From Melitaea cinxia (Eukaryota > Arthropoda > Insecta > Lepidoptera > Nymphalidae), in NCBI RefSeq assembly GCF_905220565.1, contig NC_059415.1, forward strand, positions 7,555,501 through 7,619,500: a stretch of 64,000 bases of DNA, in the 5' to 3' direction. Below the pieces are notes generated by a model, which worked only from the letters and a program-made list of their open reading frames with translations, was not told the origin of the DNA and ran no database searches. The stretch's first letter is position 1, and each line of letters begins with the position of its first letter. The translations under genes were made by a program, and so were the position numbers. This document shows, piece after piece, positions 8,643 through 17,195 of this stretch.

Positions 8643-11519
8643 CTAGCAAACACTATTATTAATTATATCCATCACCCTTCTTTTAAAACACAACTTGCTT
8701 GAGCAAAATAAATCGACCTCGCTGAACTTTGCGTTATATGTTCGGGGCAACCTAGCCATAACTGTGTTAGATGCGTAGTTAGTGCGGCGTAGAGGCACGT
8801 TTAAAAGTGGAGTGTGACGTGTTCTACGCCTAGGAACGCAGAAAGCCACTTCATGCAGCAAACTTGAGCAGTCTACTCTGCCCCGAACAATATCGAACAG
8901 GAAGCTCACATCAAGCAAGTCACGTCTCTCTTTCAAAGCTAACAGTTTACTATCGCGACAAGCCAGCTGGTATGATTCGCGTGGCTGACGACTCCGGTAC
9001 GAAATGTGTCTTATAAAGATTTTTTGTATGCGCTCGAGGCGTTCATTATAAACATTGTATTGAGGGGACCAAATTTGACTAGCGTATTCCAGCAGACTAC
9101 GCACATATGCAAAATATACAACCTTCAGTGACCCTATATCCTTAAATGTCTTGCAGGCACGCAAGATGAATCCCAGATTTTTATATGCCTTTTTTGTGAC
9201 TAAGTCAATATGATCAGCAAATGTCATTTTGCTATCGAAGTAAACTCCTAGATCACGAACCATATTGACTCTTTCGATGTGAACACCATTAAAATTATAC
9301 GTATATATAATGGGGTTCTTTTTGCGAGTGAAAGATATGCACTGACATTTTTTGGCATTCACCGTTATCTTGTTAGTTAAGTAATAATTATACAAAACGT
9401 CTAGTTCAGCCTGCATAGTGTAACAATCATTGATGTTATCGATTCTCAAAAAGACCTTTTTATCGTCCGCATACATCAGATGCTTAGCGTGCGACAGACA
9501 ATTAGGCAAGTCGTAAATGTATGCATTGTAGAAAAGGGGTCCCAAGTGCGAACCTTGGGGGACGCCAGATGGTATTTCTATGTAATCTGACCTGAATCCG
9601 CCCACCACAACCGCCTGGGAACGCTTGCTTAGGTAAGATTCTATCCATCTTAGAAGATCCCCGTGTATGCCAAGTTTCTCTAGTTTGCTTAAGAGTATGG
9701 AGTGATCTACCCGGTCAAACGCCTTCTCAAAGTCCGTGTAGATCACATCCACCTGCCCACCATTTTCCATGTTACTGATTACATATTCTGAGAAACACGC
9801 CAGATTAGTAACTGTTGATCGCTTTTTAAGAAAACCGTGTTGGTTTTCGGGTATTTGTTGAGCTATTATGGGGTAAATATTGTTATAGACAATTTTTTCA
9901 AAAACTTTGCCCATTGTATTGAGTAACGAGATTCCTCTGTAATTTTCAACTTTGATTTTAGAGCCCTTTTTATGGATGGGTACGATGAGAGCTTTTTTCC
10001 ATATATTAGGAAAGACGCCTTCCTTTAAAGAAGAATTGAAAATATAAGTAATAGGGACTGCGAGAACTTTTGCACATTTGACCCAGAATATAGGAGGGAT
10101 CCCGTCACAGCCAGCGCCTTTATTAATGTCTAAAGATTTGAGATGATTTTCCACTACACTATCTGATATGGTGAAGTGAGATAATGAGTTCAAAGGGGCA
10201 CTCTCAGTTGAATTTTGAAAATCAGGGTTGGATGGGGCACTGAATACGCTACGGAAAAAATCATTAAAGGCGTTACAGATTGAAGTTTCATCCGTATAGC
10301 TTATACCTTTATACAACAATCGTCTAGGGTAATTGGACACGCGTCGCAAGGATTTCAGATATGACCAGAAGATTTTGGGACTCTTTTTAAGCGCACTTTC
10401 TGTATTTGCAACGTATGCATCGTAGCATGACCTTTGCACACGTTTTTGTCTATCGCGTAATAAACAGAATTCATCATAATCTAGCATATTGTGAAATTTT
10501 TTCCATCGCTTATGTGCTTTAAGCTTTTCTTTAATGATTTTGATCAAGGCTGGACTGTACCATACAGGGTATTTGTTATTTGAAGAATATTTTTTATTGA
10601 GTGGAATATGTTTTTGAATAATATTATAAAGAGTTGTATAAAATATAGTAGTGGCGTTTTCTACAGTTTGTGAATGAAACAGTGCCTGCCAGTCGCAATC
10701 GCTAAGAGAATCAATTACACTCTTATAATCACTCTTTCTAAAGTTATATCTAGGTGGAACGATTTCTTTAAATGGTCGTATGGATATGTCAAGAATTTCA
10801 ATATAGAATGGAGGATGAGCGATATCTACTTTACAAAGGGGATGTTTACAAGCGCTTATCTCCAAGGGCAAGTCAGAAAATGCAAGATCAAGTGTGTTGC
10901 CAGCGTGATTTTTTAAGATGTTATACTGATTTAGGTTCAAAAAACTTAAACTTTCCGTAAGAAAAATACCAGCGCTCTGTACGTCCGCGCTACCATATTT
11001 TGTATGATGCGGTCCATTTCGGTCCCATTTGATACAAGGTAAATTAAAATCCCCAATTACTAGAAAGTGACTATCGGGGTTGCCACTGCGCAAGTGTTCC
11101 ATTAAATTAACCGTGTAGTGAATATCAGTCGGAATTTTTAAAGAATCAGGAGGTATATAAACAGTCAACAAATAAAGGTCATTACGTGATGAGAGCTTGT
11201 GGGCAGGTATTTTTAATAAAATAATTTCTGTGGCATGGGAGTCAACAAGATCCATCTGCACAGCTTCTAGTTCACGGCGAACCAGTATCATTACACCCCC
11301 ACCCGACTCTTTCCCGCTCAGAATCAAATCACGGTCCACTCTAAATACGTCGTATCGGTCGTCACATAACTCACCATCGTAAATACCGTCGTGCAACCAT
11401 GTTTCAGTTATAGTAATAACATCCAGGTCAGAACATAGTAAGTTTTGTCTAAACTCGAGACTTTTTGTCCTAAGGCCACGAATATTCTGATAGTAAACGT
11501 TTAACTTAGAGTCAGCCAT
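8643..11519 (-). CDS. ORF2: endonuclease-reverse transcriptase of the non-LTR element
   Basis: The protein has about 958 residues. It nicks target DNA and copies the element RNA (target-primed reverse transcription). The N-terminal ~240 residues are an apurinic-like endonuclease: YYQNIRGL near residue 9, TETW near 40, GDFN near 157 and a late DIAHPPF in place of the usual SDH. The reverse transcriptase follows, with NYRGISLLN, TDFEKAFDRVDH, GVPQGSHLGPLFYN and the catalytic MYADD. The C-terminal third has the usual thumb region with FIRHISYRSR. I take the ATG at 11519-11517 as start. An in-frame GTG directly precedes it. The ATG overlaps the stop of ORFX by 8 nt, which suggests coupled translation. 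All key residues look intact. The clade (Jockey versus CR1/Daphne) is not resolved. Confidence 0.9.
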   Translation of the reverse strand: MADSKLNVYYQNIRGLRTKSLEFRQNLLCSDLDVITITETWLHDGIYDGELCDDRYDVFRVDRDLILSGKESGGGVMILVRRELEAVQMDLVDSHATEIILLKIPAHKLSSRNDLYLLTVYIPPDSLKIPTDIHYTVNLMEHLRSGNPDSHFLVIGDFNLPCIKWDRNGPHHTKYGSADVQSAGIFLTESLSFLNLNQYNILKNHAGNTLDLAFSDLPLEISACKHPLCKVDIAHPPFYIEILDISIRPFKEIVPPRYNFRKSDYKSVIDSLSDCDWQALFHSQTVENATTIFYTTLYNIIQKHIPLNKKYSSNNKYPVWYSPALIKIIKEKLKAHKRWKKFHNMLDYDEFCLLRDRQKRVQRSCYDAYVANTESALKKSPKIFWSYLKSLRRVSNYPRRLLYKGISYTDETSICNAFNDFFRSVFSAPSNPDFQNSTESAPLNSLSHFTISDSVVENHLKSLDINKGAGCDGIPPIFWVKCAKVLAVPITYIFNSSLKEGVFPNIWKKALIVPIHKKGSKIKVENYRGISLLNTMGKVFEKIVYNNIYPIIAQQIPENQHGFLKKRSTVTNLACFSEYVISNMENGGQVDVIYTDFEKAFDRVDHSILLSKLEKLGIHGDLLRWIESYLSKRSQAVVVGGFRSDYIEIPSGVPQGSHLGPLFYNAYIYDLPNCLSHAKHLMYADDKKVFLRIDNINDCYTMQAELDVLYNYYLTNKITVNAKKCQCISFTRKKNPIIYTYNFNGVHIERVNMVRDLGVYFDSKMTFADHIDLVTKKAYKNLGFILRACKTFKDIGSLKVVYFAYVRSLLEYASQIWSPQYNVYNERLERIQKIFIRHISYRSRQPRESYQLACRDSKLLALKERRDLLDVSFLFDIVRGRVDCSSLLHEVAFCVPRRRTRHTPLLNVPLRRTNYASNTVMARLPRTYNAKFSEVDLFCSSKLCFKRRVMDIINNSVC
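11512..11519 (-). promoter_or_regulatory. Overlapping stop/start (ATGGCTGA) joining ORFX to ORF2
   Basis: The ORF2 ATG (11519-11517) and the ORFX TGA (11514-11512) overlap within eight bases. In the silkworm non-LTR element SART1, a stop/start overlap drives ORF2 translation by termination-reinitiation. The same role is inferred here. The overlap is with the middle frame, not with ORF1. Confidence 0.5.
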
Positions 11520-12522
11520 CACTAAAACAATCTCTCAAAAAACCAATCACAATAAGTAAAATTAAGATAAAAGTCTCAGCGTAGTGTGACTTATACAACT
11601 TGTGGATGCGTATTAACAATGACATATTATATTTCATAAGTAAGAACACACATCCTCGGATCCCACATAATAGCATCATACAACGTAACATTGCCGTGAC
11701 AATAAATATGTTTAAAATTAATATTAAAAATGAAATTAAAATTAAAATTATGGTTACAATCATAATTAAGAGGGTACACTTAAAAAAAATTAATACCTTG
11801 ACGAGGTTGATGACGTCGCGAGTACGAAGTCTCAGCTGTTTGAGTTCATTATAAATCGAAGTGAATAAAGGCTTCTCGCTAAAAAAGGGTGAAAGCTTTT
11901 GTGATTTGTTACATGGGTGTTTTATTAATGTTCTATTTGATAAATGATAATTCAAATCTTTACTCAATGAGTTACTAAGTAAATTGGATACGAATAAGTA
12001 AATTCTCGCGTTGTAAATAAAAATAATTGATGTGTTATTGTTAATAGTACTTACGTAATAATAATTATCAGCCACAATAATGTAAACAAATGGTAATAGT
12101 ATTACACAAATGCGATTTATCTTCCTAAATAATAATATTTTTATCAAACGACTTGCGATAGTTATCCTCCGTCGACGCACAATAATTGCGCGAATGGAGT
12201 GCACATTAGCTACAAGCTCGCAGTTAGATGACACAGAGTAATATTGATCATAGAGGTAACAATAAAAATGTACATGAATCGTTATAATAACATCCTTGAA
12301 TTTAAACTTAAAAAATTTAGGGTTATGGATAATTAAAATTTTAAAATGTTTGTTTTTTAAAAAAAAGTAAAAAAAACTGAGCACGAAAATTAAAGTTAAA
12401 GTACTAATCACTATTTGAGCACTAATCTTCACACAATCCTCCTTAGATCCTCTTCTGTGGATATTAGTATTGACGGTGATGTATCTCCTTTGCGGACAAA
12501 AATTCTTCCGTTTTTTGTCCAA
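11512..12522 (-). CDS. ORFX: hydrophobic ~336-codon middle frame, probable -1 frameshift extension of ORF1
   Basis: This frame is open for 336 codons between ORF1 and ORF2. It overlaps the last 94 nt of ORF1 and the first 8 nt of ORF2. Its first in-frame ATG is only near codon 254, so a normal start is unlikely. It is in the -1 phase relative to ORF1 and contains an A_AAA_AAC heptamer at its very beginning. The product would be rich in Ile, Leu, Phe, Lys and Asn, with hydrophobic stretches near residues 34-55, 136-152, 163-181, 240-275, 281-297 and 316-330 separated by Arg/Lys-rich loops. This resembles a multi-pass membrane protein. I recognise no family. A chance frame of this length in DNA this AT-rich is very unlikely, but strong T bias on this strand could produce such composition without protein function. 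Confidence 0.5.
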   Translation of the reverse strand: MDKKRKNFCPQRRYITVNTNIHRRGSKEDCVKISAQIVISTLTLIFVLSFFYFFLKNKHFKILIIHNPKFFKFKFKDVIITIHVHFYCYLYDQYYSVSSNCELVANVHSIRAIIVRRRRITIASRLIKILLFRKINRICVILLPFVYIIVADNYYYVSTINNNTSIIFIYNARIYLFVSNLLSNSLSKDLNYHLSNRTLIKHPCNKSQKLSPFFSEKPLFTSIYNELKQLRLRTRDVINLVKVLIFFKCTLLIMIVTIILILISFLILILNIFIVTAMLRCMMLLCGIRGCVFLLMKYNMSLLIRIHKLYKSHYAETFILILLIVIGFLRDCFSDG

Positions 12523-13406
12523 GTGTAGAGGAATTCACGTTTTTTAGCAGTATCTTTAGCTTTCTTTAAAAGTTGTTTATTTTGCACAGTCAGGTGTTCA
12601 TTTATATAAATAGGTCTACCCTCGCCTTTTAGGTTGATATCAGTAGTGGTAATGCGGCGTTTTCGTGATGCAGATAACAAGTTGTCTTTCAGCAATCTTG
12701 TTCTTAACTTAGCAATTATGACTCTGGGTCTGCCTAGAATTTTTATTTTCGGTGTTACTCTGTTTGCTTGAATAATATCGTTATGCTCCAACACTACTCC
12801 AAAGTGGTTCCCCATGGCTATAATTATATTTATTAGATTTTCGCCTTTATCCTCAGGGAGACCAACTATTTCTAAATTCAATATACGCTCCATTTGTTCT
12901 TTGTAGTTGATATCTGTTCTAAGCTCGGTGTTCTGCTTTTTCAATTCAATAATTTCTTGGCGCATTTCCTCAACAATTTTGGTTGTGCAGGATAATGTCT
13001 GTATCCTATTTTTTATAGCATCTTGCTCATCTGATGTAAATTGTGTCGATTCCTTAAGAGATATTACCTCCTTTTCCAGAGTAACTTGTTTTTGTTGTAA
13101 ATCGTAAATGTTTTTGTTTATCTTGCGGTAATCGTCTCGAATACCGTTAATATCTGTTTTCATCTCCATAACAGTATCACTGAGTTTTGATATATCCTGT
13201 TTCATTATGGTGTTGATGCTGTCATTGATTTGCGATATTTTATCGTCAAAGTCAATTTTCAAAGTGTCAAGTTTGGACAATATCGTATCTGTGAACACCC
13301 TCATAGTAACCGGCATATCATCATCGTGTTTACGCTTTCGAAGCGTTGCTCTCATTTCGTGTAGATCTGGATCACTATCATACCGTTTTGTTGGTGAGTG
13401 AAACAT
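12429..13406 (-). CDS. ORF1: coiled-coil, baculovirus-FP-like nucleic-acid chaperone of the non-LTR element
   Basis: The protein has 325 residues and starts at the ATG at 13406, in the context GCCATGT. The N-terminus is basic (RKRKHDDD near 25). Residues ~45-170 are a heptad-patterned coiled coil with repeated KLSDTVMEMKTDI- and QQKQVTLEKEVISL-like blocks. From ~180 to the end comes a domain with LEIVGLPED, GRPRVIIAKL, INEHLT and YTWTKNGRIFVRK, which resembles the C-terminal domain of baculovirus FP25K-like proteins and ORF1 proteins of many insect non-LTR elements. The expected role is trimeric RNA binding and chaperoning in the retrotransposition particle. The frame is uninterrupted. The slippery heptamer lies inside the TKNG codons, leaving 26 residues to the normal stop. 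Confidence 0.85.
   Translation of the reverse strand: MFHSPTKRYDSDPDLHEMRATLRKRKHDDDMPVTMRVFTDTILSKLDTLKIDFDDKISQINDSINTIMKQDISKLSDTVMEMKTDINGIRDDYRKINKNIYDLQQKQVTLEKEVISLKESTQFTSDEQDAIKNRIQTLSCTTKIVEEMRQEIIELKKQNTELRTDINYKEQMERILNLEIVGLPEDKGENLINIIIAMGNHFGVVLEHNDIIQANRVTPKIKILGRPRVIIAKLRTRLLKDNLLSASRKRRITTTDINLKGEGRPIYINEHLTVQNKQLLKKAKDTAKKREFLYTWTKNGRIFVRKGDTSPSILISTEEDLRRIV
12510..12516 (-). promoter_or_regulatory. Candidate -1 ribosomal frameshift site A_AAA_AAC
   Basis: On the minus strand the ORF1 codons ACA AAA AAC GGA contain A_AAA_AAC in the exact phase needed for simultaneous -1 slippage. The -1 frame is closed by a TGA about six codons upstream and is then open for more than 330 codons. 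The heptamer falls in a conserved T(K)NG motif of the FP-like domain, so its presence could be forced by coding. No convincing downstream pseudoknot was found by eye; only short ATCC/GGAT and TCC/GGA pairings are seen. Confidence 0.45.
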
Positions 13407-13574
13407 GGCTGTGTTGTCTGAGCTCGTAACTTTTGCAAGTGGTATTTTACTAGCAAAAAAATATTCTGAAATTTTAAATAAGTATGTGTATGTATATTTG
13501 AAGTGTAGTCCTTAATAACGAAAAGTGTTCTATTTAATACAACAACCCGAGTAGAAATTTTTTCGTCTTCCTTA

Positions 13575-14015
13575 GAAGGACCGGACCAGGCATGCTTGAT
13601 CAGGACTAGATAAGGCATGTAACGCAGATAATTGGTCTGGACCTGATCAGGGTGAGATGAACTTCCCTGATCACGTTCAAATCAAGAAATCTCATCTCAT
13701 CCTGATCAGACGGTTCGGTCCGGTACTTTTAAAAATCACGAATGTATATTCTTGAAAAATTGTTTAATAAAAAAAAAGTTAATTGATATTATACATAATT
13801 ATCTTACTTAACATAATTATTATGAAATTTATGTCCTTATCTGGACCGGACCGGGTCAGGACCCGGTCCGGTCCAGGATGCCTTATCATACTTGGTTATA
13901 TTATACATCAGGTTATCCTAGTCTGGACCAGACCTGGTCCTGATAGAGCTTCCCGGATCTGGCATCATTCTATTCTGATCCGGTCCAGATACATAATCTG
14001 GTTGAGCCTGATCTT
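13575..14015. repeat. Field of GGACCGG and CTGATCAGG palindromes
   Basis: More than ten copies of GGACC(A/G)GACC-like and TGATCAGG-like words occur in about 440 bp, many in inverted pairs. The strongest is a perfect 17-bp inverted repeat, CTGGACCGGACCGGGTC at 13841-13857 and its complement at 13860-13876, with a 2-base spacer. The field sits just upstream of the 5' leader of the non-LTR element. I do not recognise the family. Confidence 0.75.
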
Positions 14016-14054
14016 TTTTCTAGTCGGGAAATTACAATTGGTTAATATAATAAC

Positions 14055-14380
14055 GTGTGGCTACGGTACTAAAGAATTTAGCCACCCCCTCTCTTCCCGT
14101 GGGTGTCGTAGGAGGCGACTAAGGGATATTAAGGTTCTACAACCACCTTGGAACTTGAGAAGCCGACCGATGGCGGCATAACCGTCCAACTGCTGGCTTT
14201 GAAATATACAGGCTGAAGACGGGCAGCAGCGTCTTTGGTGCGATAAAGCCGGTACTGCGGTCACCAACCCGCCTGCCCAGCGTGGTGACTATGGGCAGAA
14301 CACATGAGTTGACGTTATTTTTGGCGTAAACTTGTGGAGGCCTATGTCCAGCAGTGGACTGTATAGGCTGTAAAGATGAA
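14055..14380 (-). repeat. Repeat family R4, near full length
   Basis: It is the reverse complement of the 55035-55372 copy. Visible on the plus strand are TTAGCCACCCCCTCTCTTCC, CGACTAAGGGATA, GCCGACCGATGGCGG, GCTTTGAAATATACAGGC, ACGGGCAGCAGCGTCTT and a CAGCAGTGGACTGTATAGGC end. Short open frames inside are shared between copies because the DNA is repeated, not because they are genes. Confidence 0.8.
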
Positions 14381-14644
14381 TATAATAAAACTCTAAAATC
14401 AGAACATAAATTGAGGCTTGCTATTCGTATTGGCACAGCAGGCAGTTTATGCTGGTATACTTTTACACCTACATATCTTGAATAAACAGCTAAAAGGGCT
14501 GTATAAAGCCTCAATCTCAGATTTCACTCTCTACATTATTTTCATACTGCGCGCACAATATATAAAATATTTGTTAAGAAGTTAACTCCAAAGAAAAACA
14601 AAAATAAAACAGCTACAACCCTACGTCTACATACGTAAACATTC

Positions 14645-14648
<4 letters not shown>

Positions 14649-14720
<72 letters not shown>
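14649..14720. repeat. (AT)n microsatellite
   Basis: About 36 AT units without interruption. Confidence 0.95.
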
Positions 14721-14722
<2 letters not shown>

Positions 14723-14724
14723 AA

Positions 14725-15865
14725 GCCTTCCTCGTACCCTCAATGATGAAGATCGCGACCACGAATGATGTGTTTCCGCTGAAGACGATCGTAAGTAGCA
14801 TGTGTTGCATGGTGCAAGCTGTCTCCAACTATATTCTTGATGACATCAGACCACCTTGTTGTTGTTGGTGTCCTTCCTTCCACAAAACTACACCAATTTA
14901 TAAATTCGACAGACAACAATACTAGTAAACAATAATCGTATTGACTATATCGATAAGTAATTAAACCCGTGCGAAGCTAGATCGATTAGCTATATATGTG
15001 TGTAATATTAAACAATATTTGTAATATGGATCTGAAAGCCCAAATTAATGAAGCATTTTGTTGAGTGGGAGTCATTCAATTATTATAGCGTTATGTGGGG
15101 GAAGTTAATATCTTTGTTATTCAAACGATGTTAAGATTTATGATAACAAATTTCATTGAAAAAATATATTATTATTTTATAATATAAGTGGCAATTTACT
15201 TTTTAAGTGCTAAGGAACAATTACGCTGTTTGCGAATACAATTTCTTTTAAGTAGGACAGGTACAAAGGACGGATTTCACAGTTTGGTGATACAGCTTTA
15301 GACATTCCATCGGTAGCTTTTTTAACTAAACGGGCTTCCAATAGAATTAACAAATACAGTATAGTATTTGATAGTAAAAAAGAAAATAAATATACCTTTT
15401 ATGTCAGATATATATATCTGAAGCTAGCGTCACCTTACGTACAAGTTCATACATCATATATTATAGACACATACATACAAGTATTATAACGACACCGCAA
15501 TACTAAACATACTAAAAGCAAAACTTAAAAATAACTCATTTAATGAAATCGTAAAACAAAATTGCTAAAGGTATATATGAAATTATTTCTCTTTGTACTA
15601 TAGTTTTAACGCCAGTTCGCTTTTATCGACAAACTTGACTGTTACTTCACGGGGCTAAGACTTGGCTCATAAACTGGCGCGTTACTCGCCACTACTAAAC
15701 GTTGCGCTTCAAATATTTCATGTATTTATAAAATTCTTGCTTAAGAAATATTTTATATGGTTCAGAAATAAAACCGTACATTTTAATTTCACTATTAAAT
15801 AAAAATTAATACATTAATTTTATTTAAAAAAATACTGCTACTACAAACCGACCTACTGCTTTTAT
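14725..15865. other. No recognisable gene
   Basis: The first ~200 bases are more balanced in composition, including a short open stretch at 14743-14925 with GACGATCGTAAGTAGCATG. This could be a decayed TE piece, but no family is recognised. The rest is AT-rich and empty. Confidence 0.4.
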
Positions 15866-15867
15866 AC

Positions 15868-16150
15868 ATATATACAACTCGGTCGGTAAACAAGTTTACC
15901 GCAACCCTGATCGTAAGTAATTACTGTAGCCTATAAACGCCTGCAACTCCAGAAACATCGCAAGCGCGTTGCCGGGGGGGGGGGGAGTAGTGAACCAATA
16001 CCCCAGGAGTTCTGGTCACCTTACTCATCATAGGAACAACACTGCTTGAAAGTAGTATTATTTAGCTGTGATCTTCTGTTCTTCGGTTGAGGTACTTCCT
16101 CAGTCTTGCTGCTCCAGATTTTGAGTACAATATATCCTTATGTACGCTAC
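15868..16150 (-). repeat. Repeat family R3, full-length-like copy with a G13 run
   Basis: It contains the family words in reverse: TCGGTCGGTAAACAAG, GTAATTACTGTAGCC, GCAAGCGCGTTGCC, AGTTCTGGTCACCTTACTC and TTAGCTGTGATCTTCTG. A homopolymer of about 13 G near 15975 replaces the usual GACCCTATCCC segment, perhaps expanded from it. Confidence 0.75.
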
Positions 16151-17040
16151 CTCAGTAATAAATAACTACTTTAAACAGTTGTTTCATTACTAGCTTCTTT
16201 CCTTCTGCACTGCCTAAAAACCAAATTTCTGGTTCACTGAGTCCGTAATTTGCTGCTCATCTCTATTTAGTATGACGTGCATTATCTAGTGCATGCATAG
16301 ATTAAAAAAAACCGACTAACTCAAATTACTGAGCTGCGACAGTTATGTTTGAATATAGAACTGAACTAGGACAAAAAGTCTAATTAGTAGACACTAAGTC
16401 AACAGATAAAACACCTTACAGGATTTAAGAAAATTACACGTATTTATTAGTAAAACAATTACTTGCACAAGTTTAATATGATAAGTGCGGTGTTATAAAA
16501 ACTACTCTACTTTTCAATTCGATTTTAAGAAAATGTTTAAAATTAACCATAATTATTAAAAAGTTTTTTTTTTTTTAAATCACAAAAACTTATCATGGTG
16601 CTAGCGTCAAAAAAAAAACGAAATTCCAATGCACCAACGTACTGTGAATAGTTTAATTCACTTATTTCCTGCGCCAATGCAGACTCCGTACGAACTAAAT
16701 ATAGTAGTTTTATTTGAAAACGGGAACGCGTGTATTATATCGGTAAATACTCGATTTAAATTCAAGGGAAAACTTGCTTGCGTTCCTTTACTTATTGAAT
16801 ACACGTGTTTTTTCTTTAGTGCTGGAAATTATTTGTAAATGCTTCTAAGATGTTTGGTGTGTGTGTACAAGTCCGCTCATAATGATCTTTTCCAATCTTA
16901 AGAAATAAAGATGTTTGTCGTGGAGCTAAACAATTTATGTTTGCTCGAACCCATGACATAGGATCTTAATTATTTGAATCATTACGTACGCAGCAGTATT
17001 TATTTATTAAATTATAATTTACTATAAATTATCTTATTAC
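16151..17040. other. No recognisable gene
   Basis: A 69-codon open stretch at 16629-16838 has no recognisable motif. Otherwise this is AT-rich filler. Confidence 0.4.
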
Positions 17041-17044
17041 TTTA

Positions 17045-17195
17045 CTAACAGTGCCCGCGACTTCGCGTGGAATTTAACTTTTCAGAGATTAGTCGGAACA
17101 AACAGACAGACAGACAAAAATTGCAAAAAAAAATGTTATATTGGTATATAATATACCGTGTATACATCCATATGCATTTAGTAAAAAGCGGTTAT
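17045..17195 (-). repeat. Repeat family V (GTGCCCGCGACTTCG type)
   Basis: It contains CAGTGCCCGCGACTTCG, TTTCAGAGATTAG, an AACAGACAGACAGACA run and ACCGTGTATACATC, in the same order as the copy at 57083-57350. On the minus strand it would end CGCGGGCAC with a decayed CTAG end, so a Helitron-like or RTE-3'-end origin is possible. Confidence 0.55.

Larger units (their letters stand above)
8530..13560 (-). mobile_element. Non-LTR retrotransposon (Jockey/CR1-type), apparently intact, three open frames
   Basis: Reading from about 13560 down to about 8530, the element holds a short 5' leader, ORF1 (coiled coil plus FP-like domain), a ~1-kb open frame in the -1 phase (ORFX), and ORF2 (endonuclease and reverse transcriptase). 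A ~100-nt GC-richer 3' leader-out then runs into TG/TA microsatellite DNA. No LTRs or inverted repeats are present. No stop or frameshift was seen in ORF1 or ORF2, so the copy could be young. The outer ends are approximate: the 5' side abuts the palindrome field at 13575-14015, and I did not find a target-site duplication. Confidence 0.8.

Noticed and set aside
8399..8662. Two opposed frames of about 80 codons with Tyr/Ile repeats
   Set aside because: They run through the (TA)n repeat and the retrotransposon 3' end, so they are composition artefacts.
11600..11854. 84-codon plus-strand frame opposite ORFX
   Set aside because: It is a shadow in low-complexity AT DNA. The minus-strand frame is four times longer and fits the element layout.
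13352..13618. Minus-strand frame overlapping the ORF1 start
   Set aside because: It lies mostly in the presumed 5' leader, in a different phase from ORF1, and has no domain.
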